Assembly: GCA_934569195.1 (NCBI GenBank)
Contig: CAKTKB010000008.1
Location: 1-24,410, forward strand
Reading direction: 5' to 3'
DNA: 24,410 nucleotides
DNA from: an uncultured Oscillospiraceae bacterium
GTDB taxonomy: Bacteria; Bacillota; Clostridia; Oscillospirales; Oscillospiraceae
Of the stretch, positions 1 to 7,493 are shown piece after piece. The notes under the pieces are model-generated. The model ran no database searches. It had not been told where the DNA came from and worked only from the letters and a program-made list of their open reading frames with translations. How positions within the stretch are numbered: position 1 is the first letter of the stretch; every line of letters starts with the position of its first letter. The translations under genes and the position numbers were made by a program.

Positions 1-378
1 TATTCCCTGCTGGCAACTCTGGGTTTCTCCGCGGGCTACGGCATTTGCCAGCAGTTTCCGCCCTTATGGCCCGGAAACCGGGATCTGCCTCTTCTGGCCA
101 GCGTCGCCGGAGCGATGTTCGTCGGCATCGGGTCCGGACTGTGCGTGCGGATTGGCGGCGCAACCAGCGGAGACGACGCTCTTGCCATGAGTCTGAGCCG
201 TATCCTGAAGCTGGATATTGCCAAAATTTATCTGACCAGCGATCTGATCGTGCTGCTCCTCTCCCTGAGCTATATTCCCTTGCGCAGAATTGTCTATTCC
301 CTGCTGACCGTGATCATTTCCGGGCAGGTAATCGGACTGATACAGAAAATTCCCATAAAAAAAGCCGAGCGATCCTAA
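1..378 (+). CDS. YitT/YczE-type membrane protein, C-terminal part (5' end outside window)
   Basis: The reading frame is open from the first base to a TAA at 376-378, so only about the last 125 residues are present. They contain several hydrophobic stretches consistent with transmembrane helices. A glycine-rich segment with the core RIGGATSGDDALA resembles the conserved loop of the YitT/YczE family (usually GGSTGGTD). It is followed by a helix ending ...VIISGQVIGLIQKIP. The short C-terminus is basic (KKAERS). YitT-type proteins are polytopic membrane proteins of unknown transport function; any substrate would be a guess. The gene converges with the minus-strand cassette and shares the hairpin that follows it. 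The family call is by motif memory, and other small integral membrane families cannot be excluded from a fragment. Confidence 0.72.
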   Translation, partial: YSLLATLGFSAGYGICQQFPPLWPGNRDLPLLASVAGAMFVGIGSGLCVRIGGATSGDDALAMSLSRILKLDIAKIYLTSDLIVLLLSLSYIPLRRIVYSLLTVIISGQVIGLIQKIPIKKAERS

Positions 379-390
379 AATCGCCCGGCT
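357..390 (-). terminator. Rho-independent terminator between convergent genes
   Basis: An 11-bp stem (363-373 with 380-390, loop 374-379) contains one A/C mismatch read on the plus strand, which becomes a G-U wobble on the minus strand. On the minus strand it is followed directly by a run of seven T (complement of 357-363), so it fits best as the terminator of the minus cassette. It overlaps the last codons of the plus-strand YitT-like gene and may also stop that transcript weakly. Confidence 0.8.
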
Positions 391-396
391 CTCTTC

Positions 397-645
397 TTAT
401 CCGTGCAGGCCCCGGGCCTGACGGTCCATGTCCTCCACGACAATGTCATAAATTTCTCCCAGACCGGCGCAGTACTCCAGTACCTTCCACGGTTCGTTGG
501 TATGGAAATGGATCTTAATCAGATCCGAGTCACCCACGGCCAGCAGGCAGTCTCCCTGAAAATGACCGGTAAAATAGTCGTGAATGACGTCCTCATCCAG
601 GTCCTGCCCTTCAATCAGCAGCTGGGTATCATAGCGGTATTCCAT
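397..645 (-). CDS. Stand-alone FakA/DAK middle-domain protein, 82 aa
   Basis: This very small protein matches, over its whole length, the domain that follows the DhaL-like kinase domain in fatty acid kinase FakA and related DAK proteins. Visible landmarks are Y-R-Y-D-T-Q-L near the N-terminus, a GDSDLIKIHFHTN core, an EPWKVLEY turn, and the closing IVVEDMDRQ (FakA: about KVHVHTxxPGxVLEY...IKIxNMREQ). The ATP-binding DAK2 domain and the C-terminal FakB-binding domain are both absent, so it cannot be a kinase alone. It lies 13 bp after the aminotransferase, with a GTGAGG ribosome site, as the last gene of a three-gene unit ending at the hairpin at 357-390. Similar short proteins have been annotated in clostridia as 'kinase to dihydroxyacetone kinase' (from memory). 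Function unknown. Confidence 0.78.
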   Translation of the reverse strand: MEYRYDTQLLIEGQDLDEDVIHDYFTGHFQGDCLLAVGDSDLIKIHFHTNEPWKVLEYCAGLGEIYDIVVEDMDRQARGLHG

Positions 646-658
646 TGCTTTTACAGCC

Positions 659-1933
659 TCACTTTCTCAGATTCAGCTCCGGGTGCCGTCCGGCAACCAC
701 GGAAAATGCGTCGTCCGCAATATCCACGGCCAGGGCAATGTCCTGATCCGTGATGGCGGCATTGATAAAGTGGTTATGGTGACTGGTAATAAACAGTCCG
801 CGGCTGACGCACTCCGCTACCCACTCCTGATGCAGCATCAGGCTGTCGTCGTTGGCAATGCGCAGATAAAACAGCGCCGGTTCGCCGGAGACCACCAGGT
901 CAAAGCCGTGCTCCTTTGCGGCCTGCCGGAATCCCGTCGTCAGCTTCGTTCCGATCGTCCGGAACAGCTCCGGCGTATGCAGCTGCTTCATCTTGTTGAT
1001 ACAGGCGATGCAGGCTGCAAAGGGTTCCGCGCTCATCCAGTACGAGCCTGTGAAGGAAATGCTGGACGCCGCCGTCCGCAGAGCCTCTTTTCCGCAGGTG
1101 ACGGACAGATTGTACCCGTTCGCCAGTGCCTTGCAGAAGCAGATCAGGTCCGCCTCAAAGCCATAGTAATGGTCGGAACCGGCCAAGTCCAGCCGGAATC
1201 CCGTGCGGACATCATCGATAATCAGCACGATTCCCCGCTTTGTACAGAATTCCCGGACCTGCGCCCAATATTCCCGGCTGGCGCACCGGTTGTCGGCAAA
1301 GTTCCCGTGATCATAGGGCTGGGCAATCAGCGCCGCCACGTCGCCGCCGTTGGCATCGTACGCCTCCTCCAGCGCCCGGACATCAAACCAGGGCACCACA
1401 ATGTTGTTGGCCACCTCCTCCGGCAGGATACCGGGGTAGTCCGCCTTCATGGCCCAGGGCTGATTGCCGTGGTAATAGCCCCGAAGGAAAATCGTCTTTT
1501 TCCGTCCCGTCGCGGCCCGGGCCGTCAGCACGGCCATGGTGGTGGCATCCGTGCCGTTCTTCATAAAGAAAGCCCAGTCTGCCATTGCGACCGTATCCAC
1601 CAGCAGCTCCGCGCACTCCACCATCCGATAGGACGGCGCGGTGGTGCAGTTTCCCTGGAGCAGCTGCTCCATAGCCGCACGATCCACGTCCGGATCTCCG
1701 TATCCCAGTACATTGGGACCGTAGGCGCACATCAAGTCCAGATAGCGGTTGCCGTCCATGTCCCAGAAATAGGTGCCCTTTGCCTTGGAGGAAATCAGCG
1801 GCCACTTATCCAGAGGCAGGAACAGCCCCTCAGACGGGCCAAGGTGACCATACACGCCGGAAGGAATGGTCTTTAGCGCGCGGTCAAACCAGGCCCGGCT
1901 CTTTTCGTGATTGTATTCCGGATACTTACTCAT
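659..1933 (-). CDS. Class III PLP-dependent aminotransferase (glutamate-1-semialdehyde aminomutase-like)
   Basis: A 424-residue fold-type I PLP enzyme. It has the class III signature LIIDDVRTGFR with Asp240 expected to contact the PLP pyridine nitrogen, then FEADLICFCKALANGY with Lys268 as the Schiff-base lysine. N-terminal features include IPSGVYGHLGPSEG and the G-N-R-Y-L-D-L turn typical of GSA-aminomutase-like and omega-aminotransferases. The glycine-rich patch after the lysine (usually GGG) reads ANGYNLS, so this is a divergent subgroup and the substrate cannot be predicted. I chose the ATG at 1931-1933: AAGGAGG lies just upstream and the previous gene stops at 1947; a longer in-frame start at 1990 would overlap that gene. 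It is the middle gene of the cassette with the SCP2-like protein and the FakA-M fragment. A role in haem synthesis is unlikely because no hem genes are nearby. Confidence 0.85.
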   Translation of the reverse strand: MSKYPEYNHEKSRAWFDRALKTIPSGVYGHLGPSEGLFLPLDKWPLISSKAKGTYFWDMDGNRYLDLMCAYGPNVLGYGDPDVDRAAMEQLLQGNCTTAPSYRMVECAELLVDTVAMADWAFFMKNGTDATTMAVLTARAATGRKKTIFLRGYYHGNQPWAMKADYPGILPEEVANNIVVPWFDVRALEEAYDANGGDVAALIAQPYDHGNFADNRCASREYWAQVREFCTKRGIVLIIDDVRTGFRLDLAGSDHYYGFEADLICFCKALANGYNLSVTCGKEALRTAASSISFTGSYWMSAEPFAACIACINKMKQLHTPELFRTIGTKLTTGFRQAAKEHGFDLVVSGEPALFYLRIANDDSLMLHQEWVAECVSRGLFITSHHNHFINAAITDQDIALAVDIADDAFSVVAGRHPELNLRK

Positions 1934-1946
1934 TCTAACAGCCTCC

Positions 1947-2711
1947 TTACGCCAGGTAAACGCTGACCCGATCGAGAATGCGATTGACATTGTCCAGCAT
2001 GGAGATCATGCCCCGCAGCCGGATCGTCCCCTTGCACATCTCGTTGATGGTGGACACCTTGCCCGCAAAAAGTCCCGCCGCCAAATCCACCGTAGCGAAC
2101 TCCATAACGGCGCGAGGATTTTCGCTGGCCTGCTTTATGGCCGTAAAGCGGTGCTCCTTCACCCGGATCGTAACCTGTGCGCCGTCCCGGATTCCCAGGG
2201 CAATCTCTCCGTCCACCGTGTACTGGGCAGAAATGCGGGAAATGGAATCCTGGTTTGCCAGAGCGCACACCGCCCCGGCGACGGTATAGAGGGTAAGCTC
2301 CGTGCTCTCCTCAAAGAACGCCCGGTCCTTCAGCGCCGCCTCGCTGGGCCGCAGCAGCTCTGTCAGCCGGTTCGTCAGGGCCGTAAAGGGTCCCAGCAGA
2401 AACGAGAGCACCTGCACCGGGTTTTTTACCGGGATACCCGGCTTCCCGTGGTCAATCAGATTGTTAAATGCCTCCGGGCCGGAAAACGCCATCTTTGCCG
2501 TGCAGTTTCCGTCTCCCTCCGTCATGCGGCAGCCCTGCCGGTCAAAGTGAAAGGTGCAGCAGGGGCCGCCCTTCACGGAAAAACACAGGGACACCGGCTT
2601 CTGCAGCTTGGACAAAATCTCCTTCGCCGTCCCGTCCATTGCACACAGATTTTCCAGTGTGCCAAGTATGCCGTACATATTCACATAAGCCATCGCTTTG
2701 GCTTCCTTCAT
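1947..2711 (-). CDS. SCP2 sterol-binding-like lipid carrier protein, 254 aa
   Basis: The C-terminal half (about residues 160-250) has the shape of an SCP2 domain: alternating hydrophobic strands, then AVMEFATVDLAAGLFAGKV, a G-T-I-R-L-R-G strand and a closing amphipathic helix. The N-terminal half (about 30-130) shows a weaker version of the same order (FSVKGG..., MAFSGPEAFNNLIDHGK), suggesting a tandem or duplicated SCP2-like fold. There is no signal peptide or membrane segment, so it should be cytosolic. SCP2 domains bind hydrophobic ligands such as acyl chains. It is the first gene of the cassette, with ATG at 2709-2711, a GGGAG site upstream and its own promoter at 2743-2771. The assignment is from pattern memory; function in this context is unknown. 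Confidence 0.6.
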   Translation of the reverse strand: MKEAKAMAYVNMYGILGTLENLCAMDGTAKEILSKLQKPVSLCFSVKGGPCCTFHFDRQGCRMTEGDGNCTAKMAFSGPEAFNNLIDHGKPGIPVKNPVQVLSFLLGPFTALTNRLTELLRPSEAALKDRAFFEESTELTLYTVAGAVCALANQDSISRISAQYTVDGEIALGIRDGAQVTIRVKEHRFTAIKQASENPRAVMEFATVDLAAGLFAGKVSTINEMCKGTIRLRGMISMLDNVNRILDRVSVYLA

Positions 2712-2742
2712 AATGCTTGCTCCCTTCTCGGAAAGTTGCCTT

Positions 2743-2771
2743 ATTATACCATGTTTCCACCCGTCTGGCTA
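2743..2771 (-). promoter_or_regulatory. Extended -10 promoter of the SCP2/aminotransferase/FakA-M cassette
   Basis: On the minus strand a perfect TATAAT (complement of 2743-2748) is preceded by TGG, giving the extended -10 form TGnTATAAT. A TAGCCA lies 17 bp upstream as a weak -35 (4 of 6 to TTGACA). The start codon at 2711 is about 30 nt downstream. The -35 lies just past the stop codon of the pyridoxamine kinase gene, so the cassette can be read independently of its upstream neighbours. Confidence 0.75.
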
Positions 2772-2774
2772 GGG

Positions 2775-3608
2775 CTAATTTTTCTGCACCCGCCGGGCAA
2801 GCTCAGGCAAAGCCGTCTCAAAGCAGACGCCGAACCGTGCATCCCGATCCTTCGGCGTGGCGGCGATTGCGGCCGCCGTAAAATCTGCCGCGACGACCCC
2901 GGCATCATAGAGCGTCATCCCGGCCAGCCACGCACCGGAGAGGGCCGCCGCAAACAGGTCACCCGTTCCGTGGAAGTGTCCGGGTAGGCGGGGTTGGGAA
3001 TAAAACCGCACATTTTCCCCCGTATACAGAGAAAATCCCGTCCTGTCCGGGCTGTCCGACACACCTGTTATCAGAACATCGCAGCCAAAACACGCACGCA
3101 GCCGGCTCAGCAGCTCCTCGACCTGTCCTCGATCCGGCGCGGCGCAGTACAGCTCTCCGGTAAGCAGACAGGCCTCCGTCACATTGGGTACAATCAGGTC
3201 CGCCCTTGCGCATAGCTCTGCCATGGCCTCTGCAAAAGCTCCATCCAGGCCGCGGTAATATCGGCCGCAATCCGCCATAGCCGGGTCCACAATCACACGT
3301 GTATGCATCGTCTTTAGTTTGTCCACGACTCGAACGACCCGGTGTATCTGTTCCACGGAGGCCTGATAACCGGTGCAGATGCCGTCGAAAGTGACGCCCT
3401 CCCTGCGCCAATGATCCGCAATCCTCTCCAGATCGCCGGACAAATCCTGGCACACAGGGGCGGAAAAGCCGCCGCTGTGGGTGGACAGCACCGCCGTCGG
3501 CAGCGCACAGGCCTCCGTCCCGCAGGCCGAGAGAACCGGAAGCGCCACCGCGAGGGAGCACCTTCCCACGCAGGACAGGTCCTGCACGCTGAGAATTCGT
3601 TTGTACAT
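2775..3608 (-). CDS. pdxY: Pyridoxamine/pyridoxal kinase
   Basis: A 277-residue ribokinase-fold kinase that phosphorylates pyridoxal, pyridoxamine or pyridoxine to the 5'-phosphate in the vitamin B6 salvage pathway. The family signature is complete: ILSVQDLSCVGRCS at the N-terminus, LPTAVLSTHSGGF, FDGICTGY, VIVDPAMAD, LIVPNVTEACLLTG, and the anion-hole/catalytic HGTGDLF with Asp217. Length is normal for the PdxY/pyridoxamine kinase group. The ATG at 3606-3608 follows AAGGAGG. It lies 54 bp after the flippase gene, across a short hairpin, and just before the cassette containing a PLP-dependent aminotransferase, so local PLP supply is a plausible link. Annotators may use either pdxK or pdxY; the activity call is secure at family level. 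Confidence 0.92.
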   Translation of the reverse strand: MYKRILSVQDLSCVGRCSLAVALPVLSACGTEACALPTAVLSTHSGGFSAPVCQDLSGDLERIADHWRREGVTFDGICTGYQASVEQIHRVVRVVDKLKTMHTRVIVDPAMADCGRYYRGLDGAFAEAMAELCARADLIVPNVTEACLLTGELYCAAPDRGQVEELLSRLRACFGCDVLITGVSDSPDRTGFSLYTGENVRFYSQPRLPGHFHGTGDLFAAALSGAWLAGMTLYDAGVVAADFTAAAIAATPKDRDARFGVCFETALPELARRVQKN

Positions 3609-3631
3609 TCCGCCGCCTCCTTATGAAATGA

Positions 3632-3649
3632 GAGCTGCCGGAGCAGCTC
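3632..3649 (-). terminator. Short intercistronic hairpin, possible weak terminator
   Basis: A perfect 7-bp stem GAGCTGC/GCAGCTC with a 4-nt loop lies between the flippase stop (3663) and the pyridoxamine kinase start (3608). Downstream on the minus strand the sequence is TCATTTCAT, with no long T-run, so termination would be partial at best. It could separate the polysaccharide operon from pdxY or act as an mRNA-processing or stability hairpin. Confidence 0.4.
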
Positions 3650-3662
3650 CCAATCCTGTTTC

Positions 3663-5135
3663 TTACCGGCCCCGGCGAATCAGCTTCCGCCGGGCAAAAT
3701 CCAGGCCCTGGTCAAAAATCTCCACCACCAGCGGCTCGCGCATCGCCAGCAGCACCACGCCATACGCTCCGAAGAAGCACACGGCGGAAATAACCAGCGT
3801 CACAAAGCTGCCCAGATGCAGCCCCGTCACCCACATGGAGGCCGCCGTTCCCACCGCCATGGCCAGCAGAATCCGCACATAGTGAATCTCCCGGTAAGCC
3901 GGCAGAATGTCCTTACGCAGCGCGATCATCTGCACAATAAAGACCGCAACCTCTGCCATAAGCGTTCCAAAAGCCGCACCGGCCGATGCAAACCGGGGAA
4001 TCAGCAGGGCATTGAGAATCAAATCCGTAATGGCGCCCGCAATCTGGGAATAAAGCACGATTTTTTCTTTTCCCAGAGGTACCAGCATCTGAATACCCAT
4101 GATATTGGTCAGTCCAATGATCAGCAGCGTCGGCATAATGATCTGCATCGGCGCAACCGCTCCTTCATACGCCGCACTGGAGAGGAAATAAATCCCCTGC
4201 CGGGCGAAAAGGATAAAATACAGCATCATGGGGCTTGCCAGCAGAAAGACAAAGTTAATGGCCTTCTTGCTGATGCGGTTAAACTCGTCCATCTGGCCCG
4301 TCTGCACATAATAGGAAACCCGGGGAAGCAGGACCGTTCCCAGAGATGTAACGATGCTCAGCAAAATGGTCTTGATCCGGATCGCCGCGTGGTAATACCC
4401 CACATCCGCATTGGTCTTCATCACGCCCAGCATAATGGTATCCAAATTCGTGTATATGGTGGTGGCGCAGGTCATAGCAAAGAATACGCCAACCGCCTTC
4501 AGATGACGTCTGTAGCAGTAGCCTCCCACAGGACGCATGGAAATATATTTATGGGCGTTGATAAAATTAAAAACATTGGACGCCGAGGCCGCAAAAATCG
4601 TAATGCCGCCATAAATCACATAATCCTTCTGCTCCCGCACAAGGAAAAACATTCCCACAAGCCCGATGGCCTTGAACACAATCGAGCGCACGGTAATATA
4701 TGCGTATTGCTCCAGCGCCTTATACAGCCACTCCATGCCGATGGCATTGAGCAGAATCGACGAGCTGACCAGGATATACAGCGCCCGATCCTCCTGGAGC
4801 CGGGGCACCAGCCACAGTGCCAGAAAAAGCGCCGCATAGGCCACCGCGCTCATGACCAGGTTGATCGTGAGAAGCTCATGTGCCGTGCGCGTAAGCTCCA
4901 GCTTGTCGTCCCGCACCTTGGCGCAGGCGCGAATCCCGTAGGTCGGTATGCCGAGCTGGGCAAACAGCATAAAATAGGAAATCAGCGACGTCGCAAAGGA
5001 CACCTTTCCCGTGCCCTCCGGCATCAGCACCGCCGAAACATACTTGAATGTAATCAGCGGAAAAATCATGGACGACATGGACAAAATGGCGTTCATGATA
5101 AAGTTCCAACGAATTGAAGCAGGTTTTTTGCTCAT
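3663..5135 (-). CDS. wzx: Wzx-type polysaccharide flippase (MATE/MVF superfamily)
   Basis: About 490 residues with 12 or more hydrophobic segments spread over the full length. The start is typical of oligosaccharide flippases: NFIMNAILSMSSMIFPLITF, then MPEGTGKVSFATSLISYF and the LGIPTYGIR loop. Such proteins move undecaprenyl-pyrophosphate-linked repeat units across the cytoplasmic membrane. It is the last gene of the polysaccharide operon, 10-13 bp after the Wzy-like gene, as expected for a Wzx/Wzy-dependent pathway. Two adjacent ATG codons (5138 and 5135) are possible; GGAG is only 2 nt from the first and 5 nt from the second, so I use 5135. Which repeat unit it transports cannot be read from sequence. 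Confidence 0.9.
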   Translation of the reverse strand: MSKKPASIRWNFIMNAILSMSSMIFPLITFKYVSAVLMPEGTGKVSFATSLISYFMLFAQLGIPTYGIRACAKVRDDKLELTRTAHELLTINLVMSAVAYAALFLALWLVPRLQEDRALYILVSSSILLNAIGMEWLYKALEQYAYITVRSIVFKAIGLVGMFFLVREQKDYVIYGGITIFAASASNVFNFINAHKYISMRPVGGYCYRRHLKAVGVFFAMTCATTIYTNLDTIMLGVMKTNADVGYYHAAIRIKTILLSIVTSLGTVLLPRVSYYVQTGQMDEFNRISKKAINFVFLLASPMMLYFILFARQGIYFLSSAAYEGAVAPMQIIMPTLLIIGLTNIMGIQMLVPLGKEKIVLYSQIAGAITDLILNALLIPRFASAGAAFGTLMAEVAVFIVQMIALRKDILPAYREIHYVRILLAMAVGTAASMWVTGLHLGSFVTLVISAVCFFGAYGVVLLAMREPLVVEIFDQGLDFARRKLIRRGR

Positions 5136-5148
5136 CATTTCTCCAACA

Positions 5149-6384
5149 TCATTTCCACACCGGGCGAAGTCCGGCTCTGCGCCGTCCCGGCGTCACAGGC
5201 GGCTTTTCTTCCCGTCCATATGCCGGGTACAGGGCCGCCGGATTCAGAAGCACCGCTCCCAGCGCCAGCCAGAAGGTATTATAGTACAGGTAAATGGACA
5301 GATCATCCAGCATACAGTGCGCCGCCACCGTCGCCATAATCAGCAGAATATGGGCGTCCCGGCGCTTGCTGCATCGGATCAACGCGAAGGTTACCAGGAG
5401 CAAAAACAGGACCAGGAAAATCGGCCCGTAATTTTGCAGCATCTTCACATACAGGCAGTCAACATAATCATAGACGCCCTCGCTCTGCTGGCCGAAGGCA
5501 TCCAGGCCGTTTCCGACCCACTCCAGCGTCTGGCCAAACGGGCGGACACCGTGGGTCGCAAGGGAGGCGTTCCCCAGCCGCAGCCGGTTGGCAAGCGCCG
5601 AATCCAGCTTTGCCATCCAAGGCACGGACCGGTCAAATACCGCCGTCAAATAGATGGACACGCCGGCGCCCAGCAGGAACGAACCCGCCATTGCCCCGCG
5701 GGCAAGGCGCAGCTTGTCGAAGAGGTGAGGAAAAAGGCGCAGAATCACCGCCGCGGCCAGCAGGAAAAAGGCAATAAAGGCCGATGTACGGGAGTCCGTT
5801 TTCCGATAGACCCAGTAAACCAGCGCCCCCCACACGGCCGCCCCCCACACCGGAAGCCGGTCCTTATGCAGATAAATCCACAGGGAAATCAGGTTCAGCA
5901 GATGGGCCGCCGGGAAAAGGGCGTACCGGAATCCCATATATTCCCGCACCCGGCCCGCCTGATAGGCCGTATAATTTTCAATCCAGCCGATTTTGCTGCT
6001 GAAAATAATAAACAGCACCAGCGCGCCGGTATAGTGCAGCGTAAAGCGAGCGATCTTCCGGAATTCGACTCTCCGCGCAGAGAATGCAAACAGGAAAATG
6101 CACGAAACGGAGCGCTGGAGCGCACCCTCCGCTACCAAAAACGGAATGGCAAACAAAAAAACAAGGATCACCGCGCCCACAAGCTCCCGGCGGGAATCCC
6201 GCGCGTAATGCAGCTCCTGCAAAAACAGCAGCGCTACGCAGACGAGATACATCACCTGAAACGGCCTGCCATGAAACAGCCGGTAGTACAGGGAGGTAGA
6301 CAGCACGGTAAAAAACAGAAACAGCCCGTAGGCAAGGAAAAACAGGATCTCATCCAAGCGGGGTTTCTCCAATTTCAGCGTCAA
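5149..6384 (-). CDS. wzy: Wzy-like polysaccharide polymerase / O-antigen-ligase-like membrane protein
   Basis: A 411-residue protein with roughly ten hydrophobic segments and a large polar loop around residues 265-325. The loop holds NRLRLGNASL, VRPFGQTLEWVGNGLDAFG and a YVDCLYVKMLQNYG segment, the pattern seen in Firmicutes Wzy polymerases (Arg-rich strand, G-x-G motif, D-x-x-Y before a membrane helix). Wzy proteins join flipped repeat units on the outer face of the membrane. It sits immediately before the flippase gene. The start is TTG at 6382-6384, eight nt after AGGAGG; no nearby ATG has a comparable site. Sequence divergence in this family is high, so the call rests on topology, loop pattern and context. 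Confidence 0.78.
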   Translation of the reverse strand: MTLKLEKPRLDEILFFLAYGLFLFFTVLSTSLYYRLFHGRPFQVMYLVCVALLFLQELHYARDSRRELVGAVILVFLFAIPFLVAEGALQRSVSCIFLFAFSARRVEFRKIARFTLHYTGALVLFIIFSSKIGWIENYTAYQAGRVREYMGFRYALFPAAHLLNLISLWIYLHKDRLPVWGAAVWGALVYWVYRKTDSRTSAFIAFFLLAAAVILRLFPHLFDKLRLARGAMAGSFLLGAGVSIYLTAVFDRSVPWMAKLDSALANRLRLGNASLATHGVRPFGQTLEWVGNGLDAFGQQSEGVYDYVDCLYVKMLQNYGPIFLVLFLLLVTFALIRCSKRRDAHILLIMATVAAHCMLDDLSIYLYYNTFWLALGAVLLNPAALYPAYGREEKPPVTPGRRRAGLRPVWK

Positions 6385-6413
6385 AATCTGTGCCTCCTTC
6401 CCGGCTTTTTAAG

Positions 6414-7493
6414 CTAAATTCCCTGCTGGCGGAAGCTCTCAGCCAGGCGGCGGAACATTTCCGGCAGCGGCACCTCCGGCGTCCAGCCGAGCGCCCGAAG
6501 CTTTGCACTGGACAAATGCATCGTCACGTCCGGCGCGTAGCCGTAGGTCATGGAATCCTTCGGAATATCGAAAACGATCCCAACCTTGCCCCCGCTCAGC
6601 GTTTGGGAGGCCAACTCCGCCACAGACCGGATCGGCATGGATGCCGTCTCGTTCGCCACGGTATAGGCCTGCCCCGCCTCTCCGCGAAGCAGCAGCGTCA
6701 GCAGCGCTGCAACCGTGTCGGCAGTGTAACAATAGTTCCCCACAGAAGCGCCCCGGGTATGCAGCACAATATCCTGCCCCGCCAGGCAGCTCCGGGTGAA
6801 CTGGGCAAAGACCCGGTTGTCCTCCCGGCTCACACCGGCGCCAAAGGTCTGGGCCAGCCGGGCAATCCGCACCGGGACGCCATACTCAGACGCGTAGGCC
6901 GCGCAAAGGCACTCACAGGCACGCTTTCCCTCGGAATAGGAGCTTCGGACGCTGAGAATATCCACATACCCCAGATCCGGCTCCTGCACCTGGGCCAGGC
7001 CCGGGTCCGTCACGCCAAAAGCCTCCATGGAGGAAACATACACCATCCCCCGGGCCTGCTTCTGCCGGGCCAACTCCAGGGCGTGGCGCGTGCCGTCCAC
7101 TGCAGTCAGGAGCGTCTCCACCGGGCGGGTAACAAAATACTTGGAGGCGGTTGCGCTGGCCGTGTGGATCAGATAATCCACCGGCCCCTCTATGGAAAGA
7201 GGCCGGGACGCGTCCCACTGCACCAGGGTAAGCTCCGGACGATCCAGCAGCGGGCCAAGCACCTGCTGTGCCTTTTCCCGGCTGCGGACGCAGGCAATCA
7301 CGTGTACCCCAAGGCCCTGCAGCCGGTTCAGGCAGCACAGTGCCTTGACCGTCAGGGAGCCAACCAATCCGGTGGCCCCGGTAACGGCGATATAGCGCCC
7401 CCGGAACGCGTCCGGATCGGGCGTCTTGCGGGCAATATACTCCAGGTCCGCTTGCAGCACGCGGTCATTCGGCGCCTCCAAAACCATTGTCAT
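6414..7493 (-). CDS. Extended short-chain dehydrogenase/reductase (NAD-dependent epimerase/dehydratase family)
   Basis: A Rossmann-fold protein of about 359 residues with the extended-SDR nucleotide motif GATGLVG (starting near Gly39), a VYVSSMEAFG strand carrying the catalytic Ser, and the YxxxK pair Tyr186/Lys190 in SSYSEGK. It should use NAD(P) to oxidise, reduce or epimerise a sugar, nucleotide-sugar or polyol substrate. The previous gene (cytidylyltransferase) stops at 7490, and the chosen ATG at 7491-7493 overlaps that stop as ATGA, a sign of translational coupling. Other starts in the same stretch are TTG 7502 and ATG 7487, the latter better spaced from a GGGGG tract. The coupling to an IspD/TarI-type enzyme suggests they act on the same CDP-linked metabolite, but the exact reaction is unknown. 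Confidence 0.85.
   Translation of the reverse strand: MTMVLEAPNDRVLQADLEYIARKTPDPDAFRGRYIAVTGATGLVGSLTVKALCCLNRLQGLGVHVIACVRSREKAQQVLGPLLDRPELTLVQWDASRPLSIEGPVDYLIHTASATASKYFVTRPVETLLTAVDGTRHALELARQKQARGMVYVSSMEAFGVTDPGLAQVQEPDLGYVDILSVRSSYSEGKRACECLCAAYASEYGVPVRIARLAQTFGAGVSREDNRVFAQFTRSCLAGQDIVLHTRGASVGNYCYTADTVAALLTLLLRGEAGQAYTVANETASMPIRSVAELASQTLSGGKVGIVFDIPKDSMTYGYAPDVTMHLSSAKLRALGWTPEVPLPEMFRRLAESFRQQGI

Noticed and set aside
659..1933. Glutamate-1-semialdehyde aminomutase (hemL)
   Set aside because: General resemblance only; the glycine-rich patch after the active lysine differs and no haem genes are nearby.
1934..1990. Longer N-terminus for the class III aminotransferase
   Set aside because: It would overlap the upstream SCP2-like gene and ignore the AGGAGG site that sits just before the ATG at 1933.
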